Assembly: GCF_025583945.1 (NCBI RefSeq)
Contig: NZ_JAOEGU010000002.1
Coordinates: forward strand, 62,001 to 126,000
Length of the DNA stretch: 64,000 nucleotides
Direction of reading: 5' to 3'
From: Methylobacter psychrophilus
Lineage (GTDB): Bacteria > Pseudomonadota > Gammaproteobacteria > Methylococcales > Methylomonadaceae
Positions 9,213 to 17,082 of the stretch are shown in pieces. How positions within the stretch are numbered: position 1 is the stretch's first letter; each line of letters opens with the position of its first letter. A program made the position numbers and the translations under genes. The notes beneath the pieces were generated by a model. The model saw only the letters and a program-made list of their open reading frames with translations, made no database searches and had not been told where the DNA came from.

Positions 9213-9489
9213 ATTAACTTCCTGGTTGATTAGCTTAGGAAATGCGCATTAAGTATCATGATCACTTTAAAACCGATGTGTTTCATCCTGAGAGTAGCCT
9301 AAGGATGACATTATCGAAGCATAAATTAGCCGATATTTTAGAGCGTATGGTCTTATTGCTTCATTTAACACATCAATTGCGTTGATGATGATTTTTCCAT
9401 GGATTACCCGGCATCACAATAGGTACAACTACTTAGGTATTATTACTTAAGTAATTATACTTATTGACGTGGTGTTAATAGCATGAGTG

Positions 9490-10290
9490 TTATTTTCGAG
9501 GTAAGAGGCTTAGCGGGTCTACAGGTTTGCCGTTTTTTCTTATTTCAAAATGCAAAGATGAGTGCTTGATTCCGGCCTTACCCACCTCTGCAATAATTTG
9601 TCCCTTCTGTATATATTGTCCTTCCTTGACCAAGAGCTGGCTATTATTGGCATAAGCGCTTAAATAAACAGCATTGTGTTTGATAATCAGTAATTGACCG
9701 AAGCCAATCAGGCCTTGCCCGCCATACACAACGGTTCCGGCTTCAGTCGCTTTTACCGGTTGTTGCTGCTTGCCTGCTATATCAATGCCTTTATTATGAG
9801 AGGGAGAAAAACTTTTTAAAACCTTGCCTTTAATGGGCCAGCCAAAGCTTAGCGTGGCATTTTTTTTATCGTTGATTGAGGTAATTGTTTTTTTTTGTGA
9901 AGCTTTCTTTTTTTTTACAGTGTCGAGTTTAGCGGGCTGTTTTTTAGTGGAAATGCTCTTTTTGGTATTTTTTAATCCTGCCGATAGAGTTGCTGGATGT
10001 GCTTTTTTGTTCCAGAGGGTCGGTTGTTGAAAGTTATGGCGGGAACCTGAATCGCTAGAATTAGTGGGCCATTGATAGGCCGTTGACTGGTGTTTTTTTA
10101 TAGCATTGGTAGTAATAAAGTGACTTTTATTTAAAGGCTGATTGCCGGGTAAAAAAACTTGTCTATCTTCGAAAGATTCATTGTTATTAGTCATTACCGG
10201 GGCGTAATAACCTTCTGTTGTACAGGCAGTTAATACAGCAAATACTATCAGGATGACAATAAAATGGAGTTTTGAATAGCAGAAATACAT
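9490..10290 (-). CDS. nlpD: NlpD-like LytM-domain lipoprotein, LysM-less
   Basis: Outer-membrane lipoprotein (lipobox LTAC near residue 23) with a C-terminal LytM domain. The domain matches the E. coli NlpD pattern: NKGIDIAG where the catalytic His is replaced by Asn, and SLHFEIRKNGKPVDPLSLLP where the first His of HxH is Ser. It is therefore probably a non-catalytic activator of an N-acetylmuramyl-L-alanine amidase at the septum. No LysM domain is visible between lipobox and LytM; instead there is a Lys/Ser-rich low-complexity linker (KKKKASQKKT). 266 residues against about 379 in E. coli. Sits between the J-domain gene and rpoS, all on the minus strand. Confidence 0.9.
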   Translation of the reverse strand: MYFCYSKLHFIVILIVFAVLTACTTEGYYAPVMTNNNESFEDRQVFLPGNQPLNKSHFITTNAIKKHQSTAYQWPTNSSDSGSRHNFQQPTLWNKKAHPATLSAGLKNTKKSISTKKQPAKLDTVKKKKASQKKTITSINDKKNATLSFGWPIKGKVLKSFSPSHNKGIDIAGKQQQPVKATEAGTVVYGGQGLIGFGQLLIIKHNAVYLSAYANNSQLLVKEGQYIQKGQIIAEVGKAGIKHSSLHFEIRKNGKPVDPLSLLPRK

Positions 10291-10293
10291 GGA

Positions 10294-10791
10294 TTATTTT
10301 TTTTTCAATAAAATCTTTTTGGCTAAATTTATTTTCGCAGCCAAATAATCGGAGCCGCCACGGTCAGGATGTATTTTTTGCATTAACTTACGGTGAGCGA
10401 GAATGATGTCTTGCTCCGATGCGCCGGGTTTTAAGCCCAAGACTTCATAAGCCTCTTCAATAGACATTTTTCCTTTCGCACTGGCATCACCCTGCTGTTG
10501 TGATGAGTTTTGTTTTGAGCCGGAAAATTCTTGCCATAACCGTTGCAATTGGGGTGCATAGTGCAGTAATGCCGGCATCAATCTGAACAGATAAGCAACA
10601 GCCAAACCCAGCAACGCAAATAGCCAATTTAAGCGTCCGGTTGCCGTTAAATAAAGTAATGCCACACCAATGATACCCAACAATGAAATTCTGGCATATT
10701 TTGCCAGTACGGAGGGTGAAGCTTTTAGAAATGCACGCAAGCCAAAAAAGGCAATGATCACCAGTAACAGAATTAAATAAATTCGAATCAA
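10294..10791 (-). CDS. Membrane-anchored J-domain protein
   Basis: 165 residues: an N-terminal hydrophobic helix, a second and third hydrophobic stretch (residues about 35-75), a polar Q/S-rich linker and a C-terminal J domain from about residue 108 (IEEAYEVLGLKPGASEQDI) with the HPD motif in KIHPDRGGSDYLAAKIN. HPD stimulates Hsp70 (DnaK) ATPase, so this is likely a co-chaperone tethered at the cytoplasmic face of the inner membrane, similar in layout to TIM14-like bacterial proteins. It ends three bases before nlpD and is probably cotranscribed with it. Confidence 0.88.
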   Translation of the reverse strand: MIRIYLILLLVIIAFFGLRAFLKASPSVLAKYARISLLGIIGVALLYLTATGRLNWLFALLGLAVAYLFRLMPALLHYAPQLQRLWQEFSGSKQNSSQQQGDASAKGKMSIEEAYEVLGLKPGASEQDIILAHRKLMQKIHPDRGGSDYLAAKINLAKKILLKKK

Positions 10792-10875
10792 TTTTTTCTC
10801 CAGGATTAATGATCCTTTCTCAATAATACCTTAGAATAAGGCATTCCACGATAACAGTCTGATGAATTGAATGCC

Positions 10876-11400
10876 ATGCAAAATGCTCATGTCCCCATAT
10901 TAGGTTTTGCTGCTTTTAGCGGCACGGGTAAAACGACGTTACTGACACAAATAATCCCGATTTTAAAACAGCATGGCTTGCGTATCGGTTTAATTAAACA
11001 CAGTCATCATAGCTTTCAAATAGATCAGCCAGGAAAAGACAGCTTCCGCTTACGAGAAGCAGGGGCTTCACCTGTTATGCTGGTATCAACGCATCGTCGT
11101 GCAATGATTACTGAAATTACCCCGGAACAAGAACCCCGCTTGGATGACCAGTTAAAATTATTTGATCAATCTGCACTGGATCTGATTCTTGTCGAAGGTT
11201 TTAAAGCCGAGCAATTTCCTAAAATTGAATTGCATCGACCTTCTCTTAACAAGTCGTTGCTTTACCCTAATGATCCAAACATTATTGCTATTGCTTCTGA
11301 TGAGGTACTGGAAATACCGGACACTCTGACCCGGTTGGACATCAATCGGCCTGAAATGATAGCCGATTTTATTTTACAGCAATTTATGGGGCATTTATGA
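10876..11400 (+). CDS. mobB: Molybdopterin-guanine dinucleotide biosynthesis adaptor MobB
   Basis: GTP-binding partner of MobA in making bis-MGD cofactor. 174 residues. Walker A is FSGTGKTTLL near the N terminus, followed by GLIKHSHHSFQIDQPGKDSFRLREAGA, the MobB signature with the KHxxH segment, then LILVEGFKAEQFPKIELHR. The ATG at 10876 gives the expected N terminus (MQNAHVPILGFA); an in-frame TTG nine bases earlier is unlikely. The stop overlaps the moeA start as ATGA. The partner gene mobA is cut by the right edge of this window. Confidence 0.93.
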   Translation: MQNAHVPILGFAAFSGTGKTTLLTQIIPILKQHGLRIGLIKHSHHSFQIDQPGKDSFRLREAGASPVMLVSTHRRAMITEITPEQEPRLDDQLKLFDQSALDLILVEGFKAEQFPKIELHRPSLNKSLLYPNDPNIIAIASDEVLEIPDTLTRLDINRPEMIADFILQQFMGHL

Positions 11401-12647
11401 TTGACTTATGCAGTCAGGAGCCAAAACCTCTACTCTCCGTTGATGCGGCCTTGGCAAGAATTAAAGCGGCTTTGCAGTCTGTGGAAGGATCAGAAAATGT
11501 TTTTTTAAAAAATGCCTTGGGGCGGGTGCTATCAGAATCCGTTTGTTCACCGATCAATATTCCTCATGACAGAAATTCCGCCATGGATGGATATGCTTTT
11601 TCCAGTCAGGATGCTCACCATGAACAACCTTTTACCCTGACTTTAGCCGGAACATCATGGGCAGGTCGTCCTTTTAAGGGACCTTTACCGGCAGGACACT
11701 GTATCCGGATTTTTACCGGTGCAGTATTGCCTGATGAAGCCGACTCAGTGGTGATGCAAGAACAGGTTTTTGTTAAAGGACAAGTGATACATTTTTTAGC
11801 GAAGGCACGTTTGCGACAAAATATCAGAGAGATCGGCGAAGATATCGAGCAGGGTAGTTTATTGTGTGCCGCTCCCAAAAAGTTGAATGCGATTGATCTT
11901 GGATTATTGGCTTCAGCGGGTATTGATCAATTGGTCGTGAAGCGGCCTGTCAAGATAGCCTTTTTTTCTACCGGAGATGAGTTAACGGCATTAGGCCTGC
12001 CATTGGCATCGGGACAAATATACGACAGCAACCGTTATACGTTAAGTGGGTTATTAACCGATGCCAGTTACTGTGTCACGGATATGGGAGTGATTGCTGA
12101 CAATAAACAGTTACTGGAAGAGCGTTTTATTGACGCTGCAAAAAACCATGATGTGGTTATTACTACTGGAGGTGCATCGGTAGGTGAGGCTGATTATGTG
12201 AAAGAAATACTTGAACGTTGTGGCGAAGTGAATTTTTGGAAAATCGCCATAAAGCCGGGCAAACCTTTGGCTTTCGGAAAAATAGGTGGCTGTCATTTTT
12301 TTGGGCTACCCGGTAATCCTGTGGCGGTTATTGTCACTTTTCAACACTTGGTAGTGCCGGCGCTCAAACAGTTATCCGGTGTGTCTGTTTCAAAACCTTG
12401 GCAATTAACAGCAACGTGTACGTCAAAACTAAAAAAGGCTCCCGGACGACAGGAATACCAGCGGGGAATATTAAGCCAAGATCAATACGGTGAATTTTTT
12501 GTGGCATCATCGGGAAAGCAGGGTTCAAATATACTTAGTTCGATGAGTCAAGCCAACTGTTACATGGTTTTACCCACTGAATGCAAGGGCGTTGAAATAG
12601 GTGACAAAGTAAAAGTTGAGCTGATACGGGATGCTGAAATTATTTAG
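11397..12647 (+). CDS. moeA: Molybdopterin molybdenumtransferase MoeA
   Basis: Inserts molybdate into adenylylated molybdopterin. 416 residues, normal length. Motifs are RNSAMDGYAF (domain II), IFTGAVLPDEADSVVMQEQ, FFSTGDELTALG, VVITTGGASVGEADYVKEIL and FGLPGNPVAVIVTF in the MoCF-like domain, with the C-terminal beta-barrel in QEYQRGIL onwards. Translationally coupled to mobB. A hairpin followed by T residues about 80 bases downstream is a plausible end of the unit. Confidence 0.95.
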   Translation: MIDLCSQEPKPLLSVDAALARIKAALQSVEGSENVFLKNALGRVLSESVCSPINIPHDRNSAMDGYAFSSQDAHHEQPFTLTLAGTSWAGRPFKGPLPAGHCIRIFTGAVLPDEADSVVMQEQVFVKGQVIHFLAKARLRQNIREIGEDIEQGSLLCAAPKKLNAIDLGLLASAGIDQLVVKRPVKIAFFSTGDELTALGLPLASGQIYDSNRYTLSGLLTDASYCVTDMGVIADNKQLLEERFIDAAKNHDVVITTGGASVGEADYVKEILERCGEVNFWKIAIKPGKPLAFGKIGGCHFFGLPGNPVAVIVTFQHLVVPALKQLSGVSVSKPWQLTATCTSKLKKAPGRQEYQRGILSQDQYGEFFVASSGKQGSNILSSMSQANCYMVLPTECKGVEIGDKVKVELIRDAEII

Positions 12648-12996
12648 CTGATAAATTGATGGTTATAGGATTGCCATCAGTCGTTTATGTTAGAGTCAAC
12701 GTGTTAGAATATTTTTGTGATTCGATTGGCCTTAATACGGTATTAAGGCTTTTGAGATCATTCCTTACTTGGGTGATTTCCTGCGAAAAATAGATTTCAA
12801 CGTGAGGGTCTTTTTATTCATTTCCTGCGTTGTTAAAATAGTTATGTAGCCTGTTACGCAGCTTTTTTGCAGTCTGGTTGTGAACAAAAATCCTGCATCA
12901 CCGGGGTATATTTATTTTTGGAGGTCACCTTAAGTTTTATATAGACAATCACTTTAGCCGTTTGGCAAAAGTATTAATTAAACTGTGGAGATAATT
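12648..12996. other. Intergenic region between moeA and the isocitrate dehydrogenase gene
   Basis: About 350 bases with no supported gene. It holds the moeA terminator-like hairpin near its left end, AT-rich sequence, and a good ribosome-binding site (GGAG, 12987-12990) seven bases or so before the isocitrate dehydrogenase ATG. Promoter elements of that gene should lie in the right half, but I could not pick a convincing -10/-35 pair. Confidence 0.5.
12729..12753 (+). terminator. Probable moeA terminator
   Basis: Nine-base perfect arms GCCTTAATA and TATTAAGGC separated by CGG, followed by TTTT. The stem is AT-rich and the U-run short, so it may be only moderately efficient. Confidence 0.55.
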
Positions 12997-14007
12997 ATGC
13001 ATAATGTCACGTTGATAAAGGGTGATGGTATCGGACCTTCGATTATAGATGAGGCCGTAAAAATTATTGATGCGTCAGGCGTAAAAATTCACTGGGAAGA
13101 AGCGTATGCCGGAATGGCTGCTTTTGAAAAATTTGGCACGCCGCTACCTGATGAAACCCTGGCATCGTTTGACAGAACCCGCTTGGCCTTTAAAGGGCCG
13201 TTGACGACTGTTGTGGGAACGGGGTTTAGAAGTATTAATGTGGCTTTGCGGCAGAAATACGAACTGTATGCGAATGTCCGTCCGGCTAAAAGTTGGCCGG
13301 GCATAAAAACGCGTTATGAAGATGTAGATATTGTCATTGTCAGGGAAAATACCGAAGGCCTGTATTGCGGACTTGAGCATTATCTTACTCCTAAAAAAGA
13401 TATCGCTGAAAGTCTGGCCGTAGTCACCCGAGTGGCTTCAGAGCGGATTATCGATTATGCTTTTAAATATGCACGGGATAATAATCGACAAAAAGTCACC
13501 GTTTGTCATAAGGCCAATATTTTAAAATATACCCAAGGCTTGTTTCTGGATATTGCCAGAGAAACGGCGGCGCGTTATCCCGATATTCAGTTCGACGAAA
13601 AAATCGTTGATGCCGCTTGTATGCACATGGTTATGAATCCGCAGCAGTTTGATGTTGTTGTGACGACTAATATGTTTGGTGATATTTTATCGGATTTGAC
13701 GGCCGGTCTGGTCGGTGGACTGGGCTTGATTCCGGGTGCCAACATTGGTGCTGACGCGGCACTATTTGAAGCAGTGCATGGAAGCGCGCCGGATATAACC
13801 GGAAAAAATCTGGCCAATCCGATTGCCGTTATTATGGCAGGCGTGATGATGTTGAATCATCTGGGCGAAACCCAGGCTGCAGCACGCATTAAAAATGCGG
13901 TTGAAAAAGTGGTTAATGAAGGCAAGTTTGTTACCCAAGACCTTAATCCGCAATCAAAATGTGGAACGACCGAAATGGGTAATGCCATTTTGGACGCCAT
14001 GCGATAA
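12997..14007 (+). CDS. icd: NAD-dependent isocitrate dehydrogenase (IDH3-like beta-decarboxylating dehydrogenase)
   Basis: Oxidative decarboxylation of isocitrate to 2-oxoglutarate. 336 residues, of the small mitochondrial-IDH3/isopropylmalate dehydrogenase type. Features: LIKGDGIGPSI, substrate-binding RQKYELYANVRPAKSWPG, VIVRENTEGLYCGLEH, the catalytic Lys in CHKANILKYTQGLF, metal-binding Asp in MFGDILSDLTAGLVGGLG, and HGSAPDITGKNLANP. Asp-Ile after HGSAP is the NAD-type cofactor pocket; NADP enzymes carry Lys-Tyr there. The start at 12997 follows GGAG; a GTG 12 bases upstream is in frame but would sit on the ribosome-binding site. 3-isopropylmalate dehydrogenase is less likely given the NVRPAKSWPG stretch, though biochemistry would decide. 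Confidence 0.88.
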   Translation: MHNVTLIKGDGIGPSIIDEAVKIIDASGVKIHWEEAYAGMAAFEKFGTPLPDETLASFDRTRLAFKGPLTTVVGTGFRSINVALRQKYELYANVRPAKSWPGIKTRYEDVDIVIVRENTEGLYCGLEHYLTPKKDIAESLAVVTRVASERIIDYAFKYARDNNRQKVTVCHKANILKYTQGLFLDIARETAARYPDIQFDEKIVDAACMHMVMNPQQFDVVVTTNMFGDILSDLTAGLVGGLGLIPGANIGADAALFEAVHGSAPDITGKNLANPIAVIMAGVMMLNHLGETQAAARIKNAVEKVVNEGKFVTQDLNPQSKCGTTEMGNAILDAMR

Positions 14008-14035
14008 TCACCATAAGTATAAATCGTAATGTATA

Positions 14036-14082
14036 GATTCTTGGGGTCGTCATCGTCTTGACGATCCCAAGAATCGATTGTT
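14036..14082 (+). terminator. Isocitrate dehydrogenase gene terminator
   Basis: 17-base arms (14036-14052 and 14059-14075, one mismatch) around the loop TCGTCT, followed by GATTGTTTTTG. A long GC-containing stem and a short T-run 28 bases after the stop codon fit a Rho-independent terminator. Confidence 0.8.
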
Positions 14083-14293
14083 TTTGCCTTGAAAGTCTAT
14101 TGTGTGAAAAATATTTAGCCGTGCGGCGTAAATTAGATCATTCTTTGAGAGGCTTCGCCACAGGGTTTATTCGCTTAAAAAGGCAACAAGATTTGCTCGA
14201 TTTATTTTTTTTGCAAGTCCCGGATTGACTATCAAGTACAAAAATTTTCCGGGTTACGTTATCCATCGCTACTGCCGATGGCTTGTTTTCAGG

Positions 14294-14299
14294 TATAAT
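14294..14299 (+). promoter_or_regulatory. Candidate argG -10 box
   Basis: A perfect TATAAT 35 bases before the argG ATG. No convincing TTGACA-like box lies 16-18 bases upstream, so the assignment is tentative. A GAAGG ribosome-binding site lies at 14325-14329. Confidence 0.4.
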
Positions 14300-14333
14300 T
14301 TGAAACATTTTTAACTTGGAACACGAAGGCGTT

Positions 14334-15548
14334 ATGTCAAAAATCAACAAAGTTGTACTGGCTTATTCTGGAGGTTTGGATACTTCCGTTATTCTTAAGT
14401 GGTTACAGGATGTTTATGCCTGTGAGGTTGTCACTTTTACGGCAGATTTAGGGCAGGGCGAAGAAGTTGAACCAGCACGCGCAAAAGCCAAGGCTGCCGG
14501 TATAAAAGATATTTTTATTGAAGATTTACGCGAAGAATTTGCACGTGATTATGTTTTCCCCATGTTCCGTGCCAATACCATTTATGAAGGCGAATACTTG
14601 CTGGGTACGGCAATTGCACGGCCTTTAATTGCCAAACGCTTGATTGAAATCGCCAATGAAACGGGTGCTACTGCCATTTCTCATGGCGCGACCGGTAAAG
14701 GCAACGATCAGGTGCGTTTTGAGTTGGGTGCTTATGCCTTGCGTCCTGATATACAAGTTATTGCGCCGTGGCGTGAATGGGATTTAAACTCCAGACAAAG
14801 TCTGCTGGCTTATGCTGAAAAACATGGCATTTCTGTAGAGCAGAAAAAAGGCAAAACCTCGCCTTATTCAATGGATGCCAATTTACTACATATCTCTTAT
14901 GAAGGTCGTATTCTGGAAAATCCCTGGACAGAACCCGAAGAAGATATGTGGCGCTGGACAGTTTCACCGGAAGCTGCACCTGATACAGCAACCTATATTG
15001 AACTAACTTACCAACAAGGCGATATTGTTGCCATTGATGATGTGGCTTGTTCACCGGCGACGGTTCTGGAAAAATTAAACAAAATTGCAGGTGACAATGG
15101 TATCGGTCGCCTGGATATTGTTGAAAATCGCTATGTGGGCATGAAGTCACGCGGCTGTTATGAGACACCTGCCGGTACGGTCATGTTAAAAGCTCATCGT
15201 GCGATTGAGTCATTAACTTTGGACAGGGAAGTAGCGCATTTAAAAGATGAGTTAATGCCACGTTACGCATCATTAATCTATAACGGTTATTGGTGGAGTC
15301 CTGAGCGCCTTATGTTACAAACCATGATTAATGCGTCGCAAGAAACCGTGAATGGTAAAGTCAGACTTAAACTATATAAAGGTAATGTCGTGGTGGTTGG
15401 CAGAGCTTCTGATACCGACAGTTTATTTGATGAAAGTATTGCCACTTTTGAAGATGATGGTGGAGCTTATAATCAAAAAGATGCCGAGGGTTTTATCAAA
15501 TTAAATGCGCTAAGAATGCGTATAGCAGCCGCTAAACGCTTGCGTTAA
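14334..15548 (+). CDS. argG: Argininosuccinate synthase
   Basis: Condenses citrulline and aspartate using ATP in arginine biosynthesis. 404 residues, normal for the type-1 enzyme. N-terminal P-loop [41 protein letters not shown], and the [20 protein letters not shown] and [19 protein letters not shown] segments are all present. ATG at 14334 is preceded by GAAGG; a TTG 18 bases upstream in frame is not needed. No other arg genes are adjacent. A palindromic repeat lies 55 bases after its stop. Confidence 0.97.
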   Translation: MSKINKVVLAYSGGLDTSVILKWLQDVYACEVVTFTADLGQGEEVEPARAKAKAAGIKDIFIEDLREEFARDYVFPMFRANTIYEGEYLLGTAIARPLIAKRLIEIANETGATAISHGATGKGNDQVRFELGAYALRPDIQVIAPWREWDLNSRQSLLAYAEKHGISVEQKKGKTSPYSMDANLLHISYEGRILENPWTEPEEDMWRWTVSPEAAPDTATYIELTYQQGDIVAIDDVACSPATVLEKLNKIAGDNGIGRLDIVENRYVGMKSRGCYETPAGTVMLKAHRAIESLTLDREVAHLKDELMPRYASLIYNGYWWSPERLMLQTMINASQETVNGKVRLKLYKGNVVVVGRASDTDSLFDESIATFEDDGGAYNQKDAEGFIKLNALRMRIAAAKRLR

Positions 15549-15603
15549 TTTGATCTACAGAAAAAAGCAATTTTAGGCTATCCATTTAAAACGGGACGAA
15601 TTT

Positions 15604-15636
15604 ACAGGTACCATCCCTTGAAGGGATGTTATCTGT
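15604..15636. repeat. Palindromic dispersed repeat, copy 1 (ATCCCTTGAAGGGAT family)
   Basis: 33-base near-perfect palindrome centred on CCCTTGAAGGG, with outer arms ACAGGTA and TATCTGT, preceded by AAAACGGGACGAATTT. The same element with the same left flank recurs at 40018-40050, and a shortened version at 41247-41275. It lies between argG and an unrelated membrane protein gene. It behaves like a REP/MITE-type intergenic element; it could also act as a transcript end. Confidence 0.8.
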
Positions 15637-15777
15637 CCCGGCTTAAGCTGGTCGTGCCAATTTATGTAGTCATATTTCAGGTAGCCGGAATGGTTGTTTT
15701 ATTGCCATTGAGGCTATAAAAATAATAATAATCCAGCCGGGATATTGGTTGTTACCTGGTTTGAGAGGAAGTAAATA

Positions 15778-16356
15778 ATGAGCAAGTTACACGAGACGAA
15801 ATCAGATATTGTGGTTCTGCAAAGAATACCTTCTCATCAAGGCTTGATGAATGTGAATCGATGGTTAATGGCAATGGTTTTTTTCTTGATGACCGTTATT
15901 GTTATCACCGGTTTTTTCTTCCTTCCTGCCAATGACCTTACCCGTTTTAAAAAGGCTGAAGTGACTGTTACTGAAATGAATCCTGTGTTATCTGCTGAAG
16001 TTAATACCTTGAAAGGGCAGTTTGTTGGCTTGGTTAGTGGTTCAATTGAAAGTAAATTAAGAGCATTGGAACAAAGTATTCAACTTGGCTCGGTTGCCAG
16101 TTCCTTGGGTACGATTGAAGACTTAAAGAATGATATTAAAGTCCTGCGCTCTTACTCAGAGCCTGTTAAAAAACTGAAAGCGACAACTATTCCTAATGAG
16201 CAATTAATGCAGGAAATGTCCGAGTTAAAGCGTCTTGTTTATCTGACCATTGCTTCTTGTGGGCTGATGCTGGCGGCAGTTGGTGGTATCTGGTTTAAAA
16301 ATCGTTATCGCCTGCCTTATAAAGCAACTATCAAACATTATTTAGGTAAAAAGTAA
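15778..16356 (+). CDS. Unrecognised two-helix membrane protein with coiled-coil middle
   Basis: 192 residues. A hydrophobic helix (about residues 30-52, MAMVFFLMTVIVITGFFFLP) is followed by about 100 polar, heptad-like residues (VNTLKGQFVGLVSGSIESKLRALE), then a second hydrophobic helix (about 155-172) and a basic tail. This predicts both termini in the cytoplasm and a periplasmic coiled coil. I do not recognise a family and assign no function. A good ribosome-binding site (GAGAGGAAG) precedes the ATG, and a strong bidirectional terminator follows, so it is probably a single-gene transcript. Confidence 0.72.
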   Translation: MSKLHETKSDIVVLQRIPSHQGLMNVNRWLMAMVFFLMTVIVITGFFFLPANDLTRFKKAEVTVTEMNPVLSAEVNTLKGQFVGLVSGSIESKLRALEQSIQLGSVASSLGTIEDLKNDIKVLRSYSEPVKKLKATTIPNEQLMQEMSELKRLVYLTIASCGLMLAAVGGIWFKNRYRLPYKATIKHYLGKK

Positions 16357-16401
16357 TGCCGGGAAATCCTCTTTGGTAGCCCTGAAATTATATTCGCCCA
16401 T

Positions 16402-16440
16402 AAAAAAGCCGCCCCAATCATCGACCGGGGCGGCTTTTTT
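16402..16440. terminator. Bidirectional Rho-independent terminator
   Basis: 14-base perfect arms (AAAAAAGCCGCCCC and its complement) around an 11-base loop, with A-run before and T-run after. It serves the plus-strand membrane protein gene and the convergent cytochrome c gene. Confidence 0.93.
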
Positions 16441-16458
16441 GTATTGCTTTACTGTATA

Positions 16459-16797
16459 TTACTTACTGCTGATATAAGCATATAAGGCATCAACAGCTTG
16501 ATCTTCGCCGTATCCTGCTTTTACAACAGCTTTGTTTTTCATGATTTCTTCGATAGCTTTTGGCATGCCGCCTTTGCCTTCTTTCAGAACTTTTTCAAAT
16601 GACGCTCTGTCCAAAGTACCCGCTTTAATGTTGGCGCTTAACTGTGGGTTTGAAGCGATATCGTGGCAAGTACCGCAACCACGGCCAAAAGCACGGTCAT
16701 AAATTTTTTGACCAATTTCAAGTTGTTCGTCAGCCAATGCTGATCCACTTAAAGCGATTAAAACGATACCTGCTAATGTACCTAATGATTTTTTCAT
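16459..16797 (-). CDS. Small periplasmic class I cytochrome c
   Basis: 112-residue precursor: Sec signal peptide MKKSLGTLAGIVLIALSGSALA, then a monohaem domain with CGTCH (Cys41, Cys44, His45) and a probable axial Met in GGMPKAIEEIM. Cytochrome c553/c5-like electron carrier; its partner oxidase or dehydrogenase cannot be named from this window. The ATG at 16797 is preceded by AGAGG; an upstream GTG would place nine extra residues before a perfect signal peptide and is rejected. A perfect 26-base palindrome sits 22 bases upstream of the start. Confidence 0.9.
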   Translation of the reverse strand: MKKSLGTLAGIVLIALSGSALADEQLEIGQKIYDRAFGRGCGTCHDIASNPQLSANIKAGTLDRASFEKVLKEGKGGMPKAIEEIMKNKAVVKAGYGEDQAVDALYAYISSK

Positions 16798-16819
16798 AGT
16801 GACCTCTGATGGTGTGGAA

Positions 16820-16845
16820 ACCAAGAGATCAGCTGATCTCTTGGT
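16820..16845. promoter_or_regulatory. Perfect 26-bp palindrome upstream of the cytochrome c gene
   Basis: Two 13-base halves, ACCAAGAGATCAG and CTGATCTCTTGGT, are exact reverse complements with no spacer. Located 23-48 bases upstream of the cytochrome c ATG, just before its ribosome-binding site. Candidate operator for a dimeric regulator, or a 5' mRNA hairpin affecting stability. Symmetry is seen directly; function is inferred. Confidence 0.6.
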
Positions 16846-17082
16846 CAGGAAATTATTATATTTGATTAAAATTTAATCTAACTAAGCATAGGGAATTTAA
16901 CCGAATAATTCAATCTTTTATTTCCTTGAAACGGTATTTTCGATCTTTCTTAAAGAATAATATGTGTATCTTATGAATAATTTTTGGCATTTCAAAATAC
17001 TAATCAGTAGATTTTATAATTTGTCTTTTTTTAAAATAGTTTTTTGTTATTGCTATTCAATTCAATCAGGCCGACATAGGTA

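Larger units (their letters stand above)
14008..14333. other. Intergenic region between the isocitrate dehydrogenase gene and argG
   Basis: About 325 bases without a supported gene. The left end holds a strong hairpin terminator, and the right end a TATAAT box and ribosome-binding site for argG. The middle is AT-rich with a T-run (TTTATTTTTTTTG) and no repeat I recognise. Confidence 0.5.
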
